A stretch of DNA of 64,000 nt from Paraburkholderia sp. (GCF_024281035.1 NZ_JAMXLH010000048.1:124001-188000), one strand, 5' to 3'. Counted from the first letter of the stretch, positions 8,131-17,315 are shown. Notes: generated from the sequence alone by a model not told the origin. Program-made: numbers and translations.

Positions 8131-9801
8131 ATGTACCAATACGACCAGTACGACCAGACCATCGTCGACGAACGCGTTGAGCAGTATCGCGATCAGGTCC
8201 GCCGCCGCCTGTCGGGCGAATTGAGCGAAGAAGAATTCCGTCCGCTGCGTCTGCAGAACGGTTTGTACATGCAGCGCCACGCGTACATGCACCGCATCGC
8301 CGTGCCGTACGGCAACCTGCGCAGCGACCAGTTGCGCATGCTCGCGCGCATCGCCCGCGAGCATGACCGCGGCTACGGCCACTTCACGACGCGCACGAAT
8401 ATCCAGTACAACTGGATCAAGCTCGAAGAAACGCCGGAAATCCTCGCGAAGCTCGCTTCGGTGCAGATGCACGCGATCCAGACCTCCGGCAACGACATCC
8501 GCAACACCACCGCCGACCAGTTCGCCGGCGTCGCGCCCGACGAGATCGTCGACCCGCGTCCGTGGGCCGAAATCCTGCGCCAGTGGTCGACGTTCCACCC
8601 CGAATTCTCGTGGCTGCCGCGCAAGTTCAAGATCGCCGTGTGCGGCTCGAAGGAAGACCGCATCGCCGTGCAGATCCACGACCTCGGCGTGTATCTCGAT
8701 CGCGACGCGAACGGCGAAGTCGTCGCGAGCATTCTCGCGGGCGGCGGCCTCGGCCGCACGCCGATCGTCGGCAAGATCATCAAGCGCGGTCTGCCGTGGC
8801 AACATCTGCTGACCTACTGCGAAGCCGTGCTGCGCGTGTACAACCGCTATGGCCGCCGCGACAACATGTTCAAGGCGCGCATCAAGATTCTCGTGAAGGC
8901 GCTCACGCCCGCGAAATTCGCGGAGCAGGTGGAAGAGGAGTGGCTGCACCTGAAGGACGGTCCGTCGACGCTTACGCAGGACGAACTCGACCGCGTGTCG
9001 CAATACTTCGTGCCGCCCGCGTATGAAAAGCTCGCGGATACCGACGCTTCCTACGAAAAGCATCTGCTGGAGAACCGCGGTTTCGCGCGCTGGGTCGAGC
9101 GCAACGTGCGCACTCACCGCGTGGCGGGCTACGCCTCGGTGACGCTGTCGCTCAAGTTCCCCGGCGTCGCGCCGGGCGACGCCACCGACAAGCAGATGGA
9201 AGCCGTGGCCGACTGGGCCGATGAATACTCGTTCGGCGAGATCCGCGTGTCGCACGAGCAGAACCTGATTCTCGCCGACGTCAAGAAGCGCGACCTCTTC
9301 GCCGTCTGGGAAAAGGCGAAGGCGGCGCGTTTCGCGACGCCGACCATCGGTTTGCTGACCGACATCATCGCGTGCCCGGGCGGCGATTTCTGCTCGCTCG
9401 CGAATGCGAAGTCGATCCCGATCGCGCTGGCCATCCAGGACCGCTTCGACGATCTCGACTACGTCTACGACCTCGGCGACCTGTCGCTGAACATCTCGGG
9501 CTGCATCAACTCGTGCGGTCACCATCACGTCGCCAACATCGGCATTCTCGGCGTCGACAAGGACGGAGCGGAGTGGTACCAGGTTTCGCTCGGCGGCGAG
9601 CAGGGCATGGGCGCGCGCCTTGGCCGTGTGATCGGCCCGTCGTTCTCGGCAGAGGAGATGCCGGACGTCGTGCAGAGAATCATCGATACGTTCGTTGAGA
9701 ACCGTATCGACGGCGAGCGTTTCAGCGACACCTTCGACCGCATCGGCATCGCGCCCTTCAAGGCGCGCGTGTACGCATCGCACCAGCCGGCCCACGCCTG
9801 A
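8131..9801 (+). CDS. cysI: Nitrite/sulfite reductase, hemoprotein component (assimilatory sulfite reductase)
   Basis: A 556-residue siroheme/[4Fe-4S] reductase that reduces sulfite to sulfide with six electrons. The cluster and siroheme ligands appear as C415-x5-C421 (ACPGGDFC) and C458-x3-C462 (GCINSCGHH), and the N-terminal ferredoxin-like half-domain is intact. The ATG at 8131 gives the family N-terminus. It is the first gene of a run cysI-DUF934-cysH-cysD-cysN-cobA, all in one direction, so its product is supplied with sulfite by its own operon. The electron donor subunit (CysJ or ferredoxin) is not in the window. A nitrite-reducing role is less likely in this context. Confidence 0.92.
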   Translation: MYQYDQYDQTIVDERVEQYRDQVRRRLSGELSEEEFRPLRLQNGLYMQRHAYMHRIAVPYGNLRSDQLRMLARIAREHDRGYGHFTTRTNIQYNWIKLEETPEILAKLASVQMHAIQTSGNDIRNTTADQFAGVAPDEIVDPRPWAEILRQWSTFHPEFSWLPRKFKIAVCGSKEDRIAVQIHDLGVYLDRDANGEVVASILAGGGLGRTPIVGKIIKRGLPWQHLLTYCEAVLRVYNRYGRRDNMFKARIKILVKALTPAKFAEQVEEEWLHLKDGPSTLTQDELDRVSQYFVPPAYEKLADTDASYEKHLLENRGFARWVERNVRTHRVAGYASVTLSLKFPGVAPGDATDKQMEAVADWADEYSFGEIRVSHEQNLILADVKKRDLFAVWEKAKAARFATPTIGLLTDIIACPGGDFCSLANAKSIPIALAIQDRFDDLDYVYDLGDLSLNISGCINSCGHHHVANIGILGVDKDGAEWYQVSLGGEQGMGARLGRVIGPSFSAEEMPDVVQRIIDTFVENRIDGERFSDTFDRIGIAPFKARVYASHQPAHA

Positions 9802-9827
9802 ACCGCAAGCAGCGAGGATTGAGTTTC

Positions 9828-10400
9828 ATGAATCTGATCATCAAGAACCGCGCGATTGTCGAAGACGACTGGAATGTCGTGCGCCCCGCCGAAGACGGCA
9901 CGCTGCCCGCAGTCGACGCGCTGCCCGCGGGCAAGGTCATCGTGCCGCTGGCGTTGTGGCAGGCGGAGCGCGCTGCGCTCGTCGCCGCGAAGTCGCGCGA
10001 CGAACTCGGCGTGTGGCTCGCGGCGAATAGCGAACCGGCCGACATTGCCGCCGACTTCGACCAGCTTGCGCTGATCGCGGTCGATTTTCCGGTGTTCCGC
10101 GACGGCCGCGGCTTTTCGATCGGGCGTCTGTTGCGCGAGCGCTTCGGCTACAAGGGCGAACTGCGCGCGATCGGCGACGTGCTGCGCGACCAGCTGCGCT
10201 TTCACGAGCGCTGCGGCTTCGATGCGTACGCCGTGCGCGCGGACAAGGACATCCAAGACGCGCTGAAGGCGTTCACCGAGTTCACCGTGCAGTATCAGGG
10301 CGCGTTCGACGAGCCGTCGCCGCTCTTTCGCCGTCGCGCTGCGCTGCAGGCACAAGCGGCACAAGCCACACAAGCCGCACAACCGGGTGGTGCTGCATGA
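9828..10400 (+). CDS. DUF934 domain-containing protein of the sulfate assimilation operon
   Basis: A 190-residue soluble protein of the DUF934 family, found almost always between cysI and cysH in beta- and some gamma-proteobacteria. The central region has a DFPVFRDGRGFSIGRLLRERFGYKGELRAIG-type core, the family hallmark (shown here in part: FPVFRDGRGFSIGRLLRE). The start at ATG 9828 is preceded by GAGGA. The stop overlaps the cysH start (ATGA), showing tight translational coupling. The biochemical role is not established; a link to sulfite reduction is inferred from context. Confidence 0.85.
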   Translation: MNLIIKNRAIVEDDWNVVRPAEDGTLPAVDALPAGKVIVPLALWQAERAALVAAKSRDELGVWLAANSEPADIAADFDQLALIAVDFPVFRDGRGFSIGRLLRERFGYKGELRAIGDVLRDQLRFHERCGFDAYAVRADKDIQDALKAFTEFTVQYQGAFDEPSPLFRRRAALQAQAAQATQAAQPGGAA

Positions 10401-11152
10401 GTACCGTCGCGAAGGAAATCACGCCTGACTTGCAGGCGAAGGTCGAGCGCCTCGATGCGCTGCTCGATTCGATCGCGGCGCGCCACGCGAACGTGAAGCT
10501 CGCGAGCAGCCTCGCCGCCGAAGATATGTTGCTCACGCACGCAATTCTTTCGCGCGGCGTGAAGATCGGGATCTTCTCGCTGAATACGGGCCGCCTGCAT
10601 GCAGAAACGCTCGGCATGATCGATCGCGTGCGCGAGCGCTACGGCTACGAGATCGAGCAGTTTCACCCGCAGCAGGATGCGGTCGACGAATACGTCGCAA
10701 GGCATGGCCTGAACGCGTTCTATGAAAGCGTCGAGCTTCGCAAGCGTTGCTGCGAGATCCGCAAGGTCGAGCCGTTGAACCGCGCGCTCGCGGACGTCTC
10801 CGCGTGGGTTACGGGCCAGCGCCGCGAACAGTCGGTCACGCGCTCTGAGCTGCACGAAGAAGAGCAGGACAACGCGCGCGGCATCGCCAAGTTCAATCCG
10901 CTTGCGGACTGGAGCGAAGCCGAAGTCTGGGCCTATGTGCGCGCGTTCGACGTGCCCGAGAACCCGCTGCACGCACGCGGCTACCCGAGCATCGGCTGCG
11001 AGCCGTGCACGCGCGCGGTGCGCCCGGGCGAAGACAGCCGTGCGGGCCGCTGGTGGTGGGAGTCGCGCGATACGAAAGAGTGCGGGCTGCACATCACGTC
11101 GGTTTCCGCGATTCCGGTCGTGGCCGCGTCGCCCGTCGAACGTGCGGGTTGA
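10397..11152 (+). CDS. cysH: Phosphoadenylyl/adenylyl-sulfate reductase (APS reductase type)
   Basis: A 251-residue PAPS reductase-family enzyme that reduces activated sulfate to sulfite with thioredoxin. It carries the cysteine set of [4Fe-4S] APS reductases: C118-C119 (KRCCEIRK) and C201-x2-C204 (IGCEPC), plus the catalytic C229 in ECGLH. This set, together with the lack of an APS kinase gene (cysC) in the cluster, indicates that APS rather than PAPS is the substrate. Length is typical. It overlaps the DUF934 gene by four bases. Confidence 0.93.
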   Translation: MSTVAKEITPDLQAKVERLDALLDSIAARHANVKLASSLAAEDMLLTHAILSRGVKIGIFSLNTGRLHAETLGMIDRVRERYGYEIEQFHPQQDAVDEYVARHGLNAFYESVELRKRCCEIRKVEPLNRALADVSAWVTGQRREQSVTRSELHEEEQDNARGIAKFNPLADWSEAEVWAYVRAFDVPENPLHARGYPSIGCEPCTRAVRPGEDSRAGRWWWESRDTKECGLHITSVSAIPVVAASPVERAG

Positions 11153-11213
11153 TTTCAAAAGCAATGCCAAAAGCTGGCGCGCCTCAGGGTGCGTCGTCGA
11201 AAAGCAAGAAGTG

Positions 11214-11235
11214 CGCGCCGAATTTTTTCGGCGCG
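11214..11235 (+). promoter_or_regulatory. Hairpin in the cysH-cysD spacer
   Basis: A perfect 9-bp stem (CGCGCCGAA/TTCGGCGCG) closed by a TTTT loop sits in the 102-base gap, about 20 bases before the cysD start. It lacks a T-tail on the plus strand, so a processing or stability element is more likely than a terminator. Confidence 0.5.
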
Positions 11236-11254
11236 ATAATCGAAGGATCTCACC

Positions 11255-12217
11255 ATGAGCACGACGCTCGATTCCACCGTGAACGCGCCGCTTCAAGTCA
11301 CCGCGAACCGCATGGACCATCTCGACTGGCTGGAAGCCGAGTCGATCCACATCCTGCGCGAACTGGTCGCCGAATGCAGCAAGCCGGCGCTGCTCTTTTC
11401 GGGCGGCAAGGATTCGGTGGTCGTGCTTGCGCTCGCATTGAAGGCGTTCGGCCTCGGCGCGAACCGCAAGACCGCGCTGCCGTTTCCGCTCGTGCACATC
11501 GACACGGGCCACAACTATGACGAAGTGATCGACTTCCGCGACCGCCGTGCCGCCGAAATCGGCGCGCAACTCGTGGTCGGTCACGTCGAAGATTCGATCA
11601 AGCGCGGCACCGTGCGCCTGCGCCGCGAAACGGATTCGCGCAACGCCGCGCAAGCGGTCACGCTGCTCGAAACGATCGAGCAATACGGCTATACGGCGAT
11701 GATCGGCGGCGCGCGCCGCGACGAAGAAAAGGCCCGTGCGAAGGAGCGCATCTTCTCGTTTCGCGACGAATTCGGCCAGTGGGACCCGAAAGCGCAGCGC
11801 CCGGAACTCTGGAGCCTCTACAACGCGCGCCTGCACAAGGGCGAGCACCTGCGCGTCTTCCCGATTTCGAACTGGACCGAACTCGACATCTGGCAGTACA
11901 TCGCACGCGAGAACCTCGAACTGCCGTCGATCTACTACGCGCATGACCGCGAGATCGTGCGCCGCAACGGCCTGCTCGTGCCGGTCACGCCGCTCACGCC
12001 GATGAAGGAAGGCGAGACGAGCGAAACGGCGTGCGTGCGCTTTCGCACGGTGGGCGACATCAGCTGCACGTGCCCGGTCGAAAGCGACGCGGACGACGTC
12101 GAGAAGATCATCGCCGAAACGGCCGTGACGGAAATCACGGAGCGCGGCGCGACGCGCATGGACGATCAGGCGTCCGAGGCCGCGATGGAACAGCGCAAGA
12201 AGCAAGGTTATTTCTAA
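11255..12217 (+). CDS. cysD: Sulfate adenylyltransferase subunit 2
   Basis: A 320-residue ATP pyrophosphatase-family subunit that makes adenylyl sulfate from ATP and sulfate with CysN. The PP-loop SGGKDS is at 49-54, and the family segments HIDTGHNYDEVIDFRD and GGARRDEEKARAKER are present. It ends with the typical KKQGYF C-terminus. It is followed after 35 bases by cysN, its obligate partner. Confidence 0.96.
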   Translation: MSTTLDSTVNAPLQVTANRMDHLDWLEAESIHILRELVAECSKPALLFSGGKDSVVVLALALKAFGLGANRKTALPFPLVHIDTGHNYDEVIDFRDRRAAEIGAQLVVGHVEDSIKRGTVRLRRETDSRNAAQAVTLLETIEQYGYTAMIGGARRDEEKARAKERIFSFRDEFGQWDPKAQRPELWSLYNARLHKGEHLRVFPISNWTELDIWQYIARENLELPSIYYAHDREIVRRNGLLVPVTPLTPMKEGETSETACVRFRTVGDISCTCPVESDADDVEKIIAETAVTEITERGATRMDDQASEAAMEQRKKQGYF

Positions 12218-12252
12218 GCACGACGTGTACGCATAGGACGAGGACAGATCAC

Positions 12253-13581
12253 ATGGGCCGCATCGAACAACCCGCGCATCAACCAGAAGATCTCGGCGTG
12301 CTGCGCTTCATCACGGCAGGCAGCGTCGACGACGGCAAGAGCACGCTGATCGGCCGCCTGCTGTACGACAGCAAGGCCGTGCTTTCGGACCAGCTTTCGG
12401 CGCTCTCGCGCGCGAAGAACAAGCGCACCGTCGGCGACGAAATCGACCTGTCGCTGCTCACGGACGGCCTCGAAGCCGAGCGCGAGCAGGGCATCACGAT
12501 CGACGTGGCGTACCGCTATTTCGCCACGGCGCGGCGCAAGTTCATCATCGCCGATACGCCGGGCCACGAGCAGTACACGCGCAACATGGTGACGGGCGCC
12601 TCGACGGCGCACGCGGCGATCGTCCTGATCGACGCCACGCGCGTGACGGTCGAGAATGGCGTGACGCAACTGCTGCCGCAGACCAAGCGCCACAGCGCGA
12701 TCGTGAAGCTGCTCGGCCTGCAGCATGTGATCGTCGCGATCAACAAGATGGACCTCGTCGACTACAGCGAAGCGGTGTTCGACCAGATCCGCGATGCCTA
12801 CGTCGCGCTCGCACGTCAGCTCGGCCTCGACAACGTGCGCTTCGTGCCGGTCTCGGCGCTCAAGGGCGACAACATCGTCCTCGCGAGCGAGCGCATGCCG
12901 TGGTACGCGGAAGCGCCGCTTCTCGACGTGCTGGAATCGCTGCCGGTCGGCCAGGCCGCGGGCGATGCGCTGCGCTTTCCGGTGCAGTGGGTCGCGCGCC
13001 AGGATGGTTCGAGCGCGGACGACTTCCGCGGCTACATGGGCCGCGTCGAAGCGGGCGAAGTGAAGCTCGGCGATGCGATCACGGTGCTGCCGGCGGGCCG
13101 CCAGGCCACGGTCGTCGAGATCATCGCGCCGGTGCCGGGCGGCACGGCGCAGGTCGACCGCGCGTTTGCGGGCCAGACGGTCACGCTGCGCCTCGGCGAA
13201 GACGTGGACGTTTCGCGCGGCGACACCTTCGTGACGGCCACCGACGCCGTCCAGCCGGCGAAAAAGCTCGAAGCCGACCTCTGCTGGTTCGACGACGAGC
13301 CGCTGTCGACGCAGCGCAAGTACCTGCTCAAGCAGACCACGAACACCGTGTTCGCGAAGATCGGCGCGATCAAGCAGGTGCTCGACGTGCACACGCTCTC
13401 GCACGCGACCGACCGTCACGGTCTGGCGATGAACGACATCGGCCGCGTCGCGCTCACGCTGCAAAAGCCGCTCGTGTGCGACCCGTATGACGCGCATCCC
13501 GGCACGGGCGCCTTCGTCCTTATTGACGAAGCCACGCATCACACTGTCGCAGCAGGTATGATCAGGGCATTCTCCGACTGA
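12253..13581 (+). CDS. cysN: Sulfate adenylyltransferase subunit 1 (GTPase)
   Basis: A 442-residue translational-GTPase-like protein whose GTP hydrolysis drives APS synthesis by CysD. G1 is GSVDDGKST (23-31), G3 DTPGHEQY near 100 and G4 NKMD near 160. Length matches stand-alone CysN without a fused APS kinase domain, which agrees with an APS-using CysH. The start MGRIEQ follows cysD by 35 bases; an upstream open frame is the overlapping cysD gene. Confidence 0.96.
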   Translation: MGRIEQPAHQPEDLGVLRFITAGSVDDGKSTLIGRLLYDSKAVLSDQLSALSRAKNKRTVGDEIDLSLLTDGLEAEREQGITIDVAYRYFATARRKFIIADTPGHEQYTRNMVTGASTAHAAIVLIDATRVTVENGVTQLLPQTKRHSAIVKLLGLQHVIVAINKMDLVDYSEAVFDQIRDAYVALARQLGLDNVRFVPVSALKGDNIVLASERMPWYAEAPLLDVLESLPVGQAAGDALRFPVQWVARQDGSSADDFRGYMGRVEAGEVKLGDAITVLPAGRQATVVEIIAPVPGGTAQVDRAFAGQTVTLRLGEDVDVSRGDTFVTATDAVQPAKKLEADLCWFDDEPLSTQRKYLLKQTTNTVFAKIGAIKQVLDVHTLSHATDRHGLAMNDIGRVALTLQKPLVCDPYDAHPGTGAFVLIDEATHHTVAAGMIRAFSD

Positions 13582-13623
13582 GTGCGGAGGCGCGCGAACG
13601 CGTCAACGGGAGACACGAAGCTC

Positions 13624-14397
13624 ATGGGCAAGGTTTATCTGATCGGAGCAGGCCCCGGCGCGGCGGACCTCATCACGGTCCGCGGCGCGCGGCTGCTCGC
13701 CGTGGCGGACGTCGTGCTGCACGACGCGCTCGTCGAGCCGGAGATGCTCGAACTCGCGCCGAAAGAGGCGAAGTTCATCGCGGTGGGCAAGCGCTGCAGA
13801 CAGCGCTCCACGGCGCAGCACTTCATCAACAAACAGCTTGTCGATGCAGCGCGCACGCACGCCGTGGTCGTGCGCCTGAAGGGCGGCGATCCGATGCTGT
13901 TCGGCCGGGCGGACGAAGAGATGCGCGCGCTCGAAGCGGCGGGCGTCGAATACGAGATCGTGCCGGGGATCACGGCGGCGCTCGCGAGCGCGGCGGCGCT
14001 GCGCCGTTCGCTCACGCTGCGCGGCGTGGCGCGCAGCGTTGCGCTCGCAACGTACTCGCGCGCACCCGATTCCGCCGAAATCCGTGAGCGGGTCAATGCC
14101 GATTCGCTTGTCTTCTACATGGGCCGCGACAGCGCGCCGGACATCGCGCGCGAACTGATCGAGGCGGGCCGCGCGGGCTCGACGCCCGTGGGGATCGTCG
14201 AAGCGTGCAGCACGCCGCGCGAGCGCACGCTCACGCTCACGCTGGCGGCGCTGGCGGCGGGCGAAGCGCAGGACTGGCTCGATGCGTCGCAGCCGAGTCT
14301 TTTGATGATCGGCGAAGCGTTTGCGGCGCGGGCCGGTCAGGCCGATGAGACCGGGCTGACAGCCGGGCAGACGCAAGGCCGACGCGCGGCTGCATAA
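13624..14397 (+). CDS. cobA: Uroporphyrinogen-III C-methyltransferase
   Basis: A 257-residue SUMT enzyme that methylates uroporphyrinogen III twice to precorrin-2. The N-terminal GAGPGAADLITVRG motif, the RLKGGDPMLFGR motif and the VPGITAALASAA motif are all present. It lacks the CysG dehydrogenase/ferrochelatase half. Being last in the sulfate operon, 42 bases after cysN, it most likely serves siroheme synthesis for CysI, though precorrin-2 is also the entry to cobalamin. Confidence 0.93.
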   Translation: MGKVYLIGAGPGAADLITVRGARLLAVADVVLHDALVEPEMLELAPKEAKFIAVGKRCRQRSTAQHFINKQLVDAARTHAVVVRLKGGDPMLFGRADEEMRALEAAGVEYEIVPGITAALASAAALRRSLTLRGVARSVALATYSRAPDSAEIRERVNADSLVFYMGRDSAPDIARELIEAGRAGSTPVGIVEACSTPRERTLTLTLAALAAGEAQDWLDASQPSLLMIGEAFAARAGQADETGLTAGQTQGRRAAA

Positions 14398-14425
14398 GTC
14401 GCAAGAAACATCGCAGGGAAATAGC

Positions 14426-14448
14426 AAGGGGCGCATGATGCGCCCCTT
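14426..14448 (+). terminator. Terminator hairpin after cobA
   Basis: A near-perfect palindrome, AAGGGGCGCAT pairing with ATGCGCCCCTT around one base, lies 28 bases past the cobA stop and before the convergent cbiX gene. The tail is only modestly T-rich. It may act in both directions. Confidence 0.65.
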
Positions 14449-14479
14449 CTTCATTCCGCTGCGCCGTGGCGCCTGGTGC

Positions 14480-14863
14480 TCAATCCGGCGCCGCCTCGGC
14501 CGCCAGACAATACCGCACCACCGCATCCAGTACGGCGTCGTCCTCGCCGACCGCGCCAGCGCAGCGCAACTGCACCTCGGGATGCGCGGCCTGGCAGCGC
14601 GCGACGATCTCGGGCAGATCGCGCCGCACATGGCCGCCCTGACCGAAGAACACCGGCACGACCAGGATCGACTCGCAGCCCGCAGCCGCCTGCGTCGCGA
14701 CGGCGGCGGGAAGATCGGGTGTCATGAGTTCGAGGAAGGCGAGGCCGACCGGGCCTGCGTCGCCGCGCGCGGCGGCGAGCTTCGCGGCGAGCCGCGCGAA
14801 CGGCTCTTTCCAGCGCGCATCGCGCGCGCCGTGGCCGAAGAGGATCATGCCGTGCTTGCCCAT
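14480..14863 (-). CDS. cbiX: Sirohydrochlorin chelatase, CbiX/SirB type (short form)
   Basis: A 127-residue single-domain chelatase of the CbiX-short class, which works as a dimer to insert Co(II) or Fe(II) into sirohydrochlorin. GHGARD (10-15) and the metal-site region FFGQGGHVRRD are present. It is convergent with cobA. The pairing suggests it makes siroheme for CysI; a cobalt-chelating role is equally allowed by sequence. A precorrin-2 dehydrogenase is not encoded nearby. Confidence 0.85.
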   Translation of the reverse strand: MGKHGMILFGHGARDARWKEPFARLAAKLAAARGDAGPVGLAFLELMTPDLPAAVATQAAAGCESILVVPVFFGQGGHVRRDLPEIVARCQAAHPEVQLRCAGAVGEDDAVLDAVVRYCLAAEAAPD

Positions 14864-14879
14864 CGTCGCGAATCTCAGT

Positions 14880-14912
14880 GAAGTTTCAGCGAAGTTTCAG
14901 CGCAGTTTCAAT
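14880..14912. repeat. Three tandem GAAGTTTCAGC-like 11-mers
   Basis: Two exact copies of GAAGTTTCAGC and one diverged copy abut each other between cbiX and lptG. No other function is seen. Confidence 0.7.
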
Positions 14913-14974
14913 AACGACGCGCCCGGAGGTGCAGGGCGCATCGGCGCCGGGCGCAACGAAAAGCCGCGCCGGCG

Positions 14975-16123
14975 TCAGTGCCGGTCGACCCATTTCAGGC
15001 CGATGAGCCCGAGCGCGAGATAGATGAGGCCGGGTGTCGCCGCCGTGAGCGGCGCGGGCCACGTGTTCAGTGTACCCACGTGCGAGAACAGCGTATTGAT
15101 GAGCTGGAAGCTCATGCCGAGCATGATCCCGCCGAACACTTTCACGCCCACCACGCCCGCGCGCGTATGCAGATACGCGAACGGAAGCGAAAGCACGAGC
15201 ATCACGAACACGGCGAACGGGTAGAGCAGCTTGCGCCAGAACGCGATCTCATAGCGCTGCGTGTCCTGATGGTTCTCGCTCAAATGCTGGATGTAGCGGA
15301 ACAGGTTGAACATCGACATGCGGTCCGGCGATACGAGCAGCACCGAGAGGATCTGCGGCGTAAGCTCCGAGCGCAGCGAATATTCGGGCACCGTGGACTG
15401 TTCGGCGCGATAGACCGGATTGAGCGCGTCTGCGGGCACGTTGGCCGGCGGCGGCACGCCGATGAGCTGCGTGTCGGTGACGTCCTTGAGCAGCCAGTGA
15501 CCCGGCGGCTGAAAGGTGCCCGACTTCGCGAGCCGCACGTTCGAGAGCCGGAACTGCGAGTCGAATTCGTAGATGCGCACGTTGGTGATCGTCGCGTCGG
15601 GCTGCAGCTCGCCGACATTCACGAAGCGCGTGACCTGCTCGCCATCGGCGCGCGCGGTCAGCGTGTCCTTGACCCAGACCCCCGACTTGAAGTCGCTGGA
15701 TACCGCCGAGCCCAGCGCTTCGAGGCGCACGCGCTCCGAAAGCTGATCCGTGTACGGCCCGACCACTTCGCCGATCAGATAGGTCATGAATACGAGCGGA
15801 ATGCCGATCTTGAGCAGCGAGCGGAGCGCCTGGCCCGTTGCGAGACCCGATACGCGGAAGATCGTGTATTCGGAGTTCGCGGCCATCTGCGCGAACACAT
15901 AGATCGCGCTGATGAGCGCTGCGACCGGAATGATTTCGTAGAAGCGTGACGGCGACTGCAGCGCGACGCGCAGCACGGCGTAGCTGAACTTGTAGTTGCC
16001 CTGGCCGACCGTATTGAGCTCGTTGATCAGGTCGAAGAAGAAGAACAGACCCGAGAACGCGAACAGGATGAAGATGAACGACAGGTAGACCTGCCGCGCA
16101 AAATATTTTTCGTAGATGCGCAT
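14975..16123 (-). CDS. lptG: LPS export ABC transporter permease LptG
   Basis: A 382-residue YjgP/YjgQ-family permease of the LptB2FG complex that extracts LPS from the inner membrane and passes it to LptC and LptA. Membrane segments lie near both ends (N-terminal YLSFIFILFAFSGLFFFFDL; C-terminal three helices from about 290), with a periplasmic beta-jellyroll domain between about 140 and 270. It follows lptF with a 3-base gap, so the pair is one transcription unit. Confidence 0.93.
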   Translation of the reverse strand: MRIYEKYFARQVYLSFIFILFAFSGLFFFFDLINELNTVGQGNYKFSYAVLRVALQSPSRFYEIIPVAALISAIYVFAQMAANSEYTIFRVSGLATGQALRSLLKIGIPLVFMTYLIGEVVGPYTDQLSERVRLEALGSAVSSDFKSGVWVKDTLTARADGEQVTRFVNVGELQPDATITNVRIYEFDSQFRLSNVRLAKSGTFQPPGHWLLKDVTDTQLIGVPPPANVPADALNPVYRAEQSTVPEYSLRSELTPQILSVLLVSPDRMSMFNLFRYIQHLSENHQDTQRYEIAFWRKLLYPFAVFVMLVLSLPFAYLHTRAGVVGVKVFGGIMLGMSFQLINTLFSHVGTLNTWPAPLTAATPGLIYLALGLIGLKWVDRH

Positions 16124-16126
16124 CGG

Positions 16127-17227
16127 TCAGCTCTCCTGGGCGGCGCGCCGGAACATCGCGCGTGTAAAGAGCGGCCGGTTGCGCACGCGCAGCCAGAAGA
16201 TGAACACGACGAGCGCGAACACCACGATATGCAGCGCCACGAGACCGAAGCCGAACGACATCTTGCCCTGCTCGATCTGCGATTGCACGACGTTGAGCAG
16301 GTTCGAATAGGTCAGGTAGATCAGCACGGCCATCACGAGGTTGATGGTGCGGCTGCGGCGCGGATTCTGGTAAGCGAGCGGAATGGCGAGCAGCATCAGG
16401 TTGATCGCGATGAGCGGCAGGCCGGCGCGCCAGGCGAGTTCGCCGAGGTTGGAGTCGGTCGGATGGCGCACCAGGCCGAGCGTCGACGTCGTGCTCGCCG
16501 AGGGCGCCGAGACCACGGGCTGGCTCTGGATCTTCACGCCGTAGCGCTGGAACTCCGTAATGCGAAAGTCGGGATGGCCCGGTTCGCCGTCGTAGCGGCG
16601 GCCGTTTTCGAGCACGACGAAGCGGTCGCCGTTCTTGAGGGTTTCGGTATGGCCGGTGCGCGAGACGATGACGTTGACCTTGCCGTTTTCCGTGCTCGTG
16701 ACGAACACGTTTTCGACGCGCCCCTGGTCGGGGCTCATGTTCTCGATGAAGAACACGCGATGCGTGGTGGGCGACTCGCGGAACTGGCCGGGCGCGAGCA
16801 GCGACACTTCGTCGCGCTGCTGAAAACGTGCGCGGATCAGCTTGCTCTGGGCGTTCGACCACGGCCAGCCGACGAAGGCGAAGAACACGATCAGAATGAT
16901 GATCGGCGCGGCGAACATGCCGACCGGCTTGATGAGGCGCGTGAGGCTCACCCCGGAGGAGAGCCACACGACCATTTCGGAGTCTTTGTACCAGCGCGTG
17001 AGCACGAAGAGGATCGACACGAACAACGTGACGATGAGCATCACGGCCAGGTAGCCGATCACGGTCAGCCCGATCAGGACCAGCACGTCGCGCGGGTCGA
17101 TCTGGCCAGACGCGGCGAAGCCGACGATGCGGATCATCATCGTCGTCAGCATGATCGTGAGCAGAACCATGAACACGGCGCCGGCCGTGTACGCGAGTTC
17201 TCGCTGCAGGGAACGTTCGAAGATCAT
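16127..17227 (-). CDS. lptF: LPS export ABC transporter permease LptF
   Basis: A 366-residue YjgP/YjgQ-family permease, partner of LptG in LPS export. It begins MIFERSLQRELAYTAGAVF, typical for LptF, with an N-terminal pair of membrane helices, a periplasmic jellyroll domain in the middle and three C-terminal helices. It is divergent from pepA across a 167-base control region, an arrangement conserved in many proteobacteria. Confidence 0.94.
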   Translation of the reverse strand: MIFERSLQRELAYTAGAVFMVLLTIMLTTMMIRIVGFAASGQIDPRDVLVLIGLTVIGYLAVMLIVTLFVSILFVLTRWYKDSEMVVWLSSGVSLTRLIKPVGMFAAPIIILIVFFAFVGWPWSNAQSKLIRARFQQRDEVSLLAPGQFRESPTTHRVFFIENMSPDQGRVENVFVTSTENGKVNVIVSRTGHTETLKNGDRFVVLENGRRYDGEPGHPDFRITEFQRYGVKIQSQPVVSAPSASTTSTLGLVRHPTDSNLGELAWRAGLPLIAINLMLLAIPLAYQNPRRSRTINLVMAVLIYLTYSNLLNVVQSQIEQGKMSFGFGLVALHIVVFALVVFIFWLRVRNRPLFTRAMFRRAAQES

Positions 17228-17272
17228 TCTAGAAGGACACAGCAGTCGGCCAGCGCCGGACGGCGCTCACCT

Positions 17273-17315
17273 GGCACACCCGTGGCACACCCGAGGCTTA
17301 CCCCAGGCACACCCG
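17273..17315. repeat. Four 11-bp phased repeats in the lptF/pepA divergent region
   Basis: GGCACACCCG occurs exactly at 17273, 17284 and 17306, with a diverged copy (GGCTTACCCC) at 17295. The period is 11 bases, about one helical turn, so all copies face the same side of the DNA. The array lies about 80 bases before pepA and 46 bases before lptF. It could be an operator or merely a slippage product. Confidence 0.75.

Noticed and set aside
7258..9795. 845-codon open frame on the minus strand across cysI and the cysB 5' region
   Set aside because: Antisense to cysI, reads through the AT-rich promoter, and its C-terminal part is a shifted frame of cysB.
10397..11152. Classical PAPS reductase without Fe-S cluster
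   Set aside because: The paired cysteines CC and CxxC of APS reductases are present and no cysC is in the operon.
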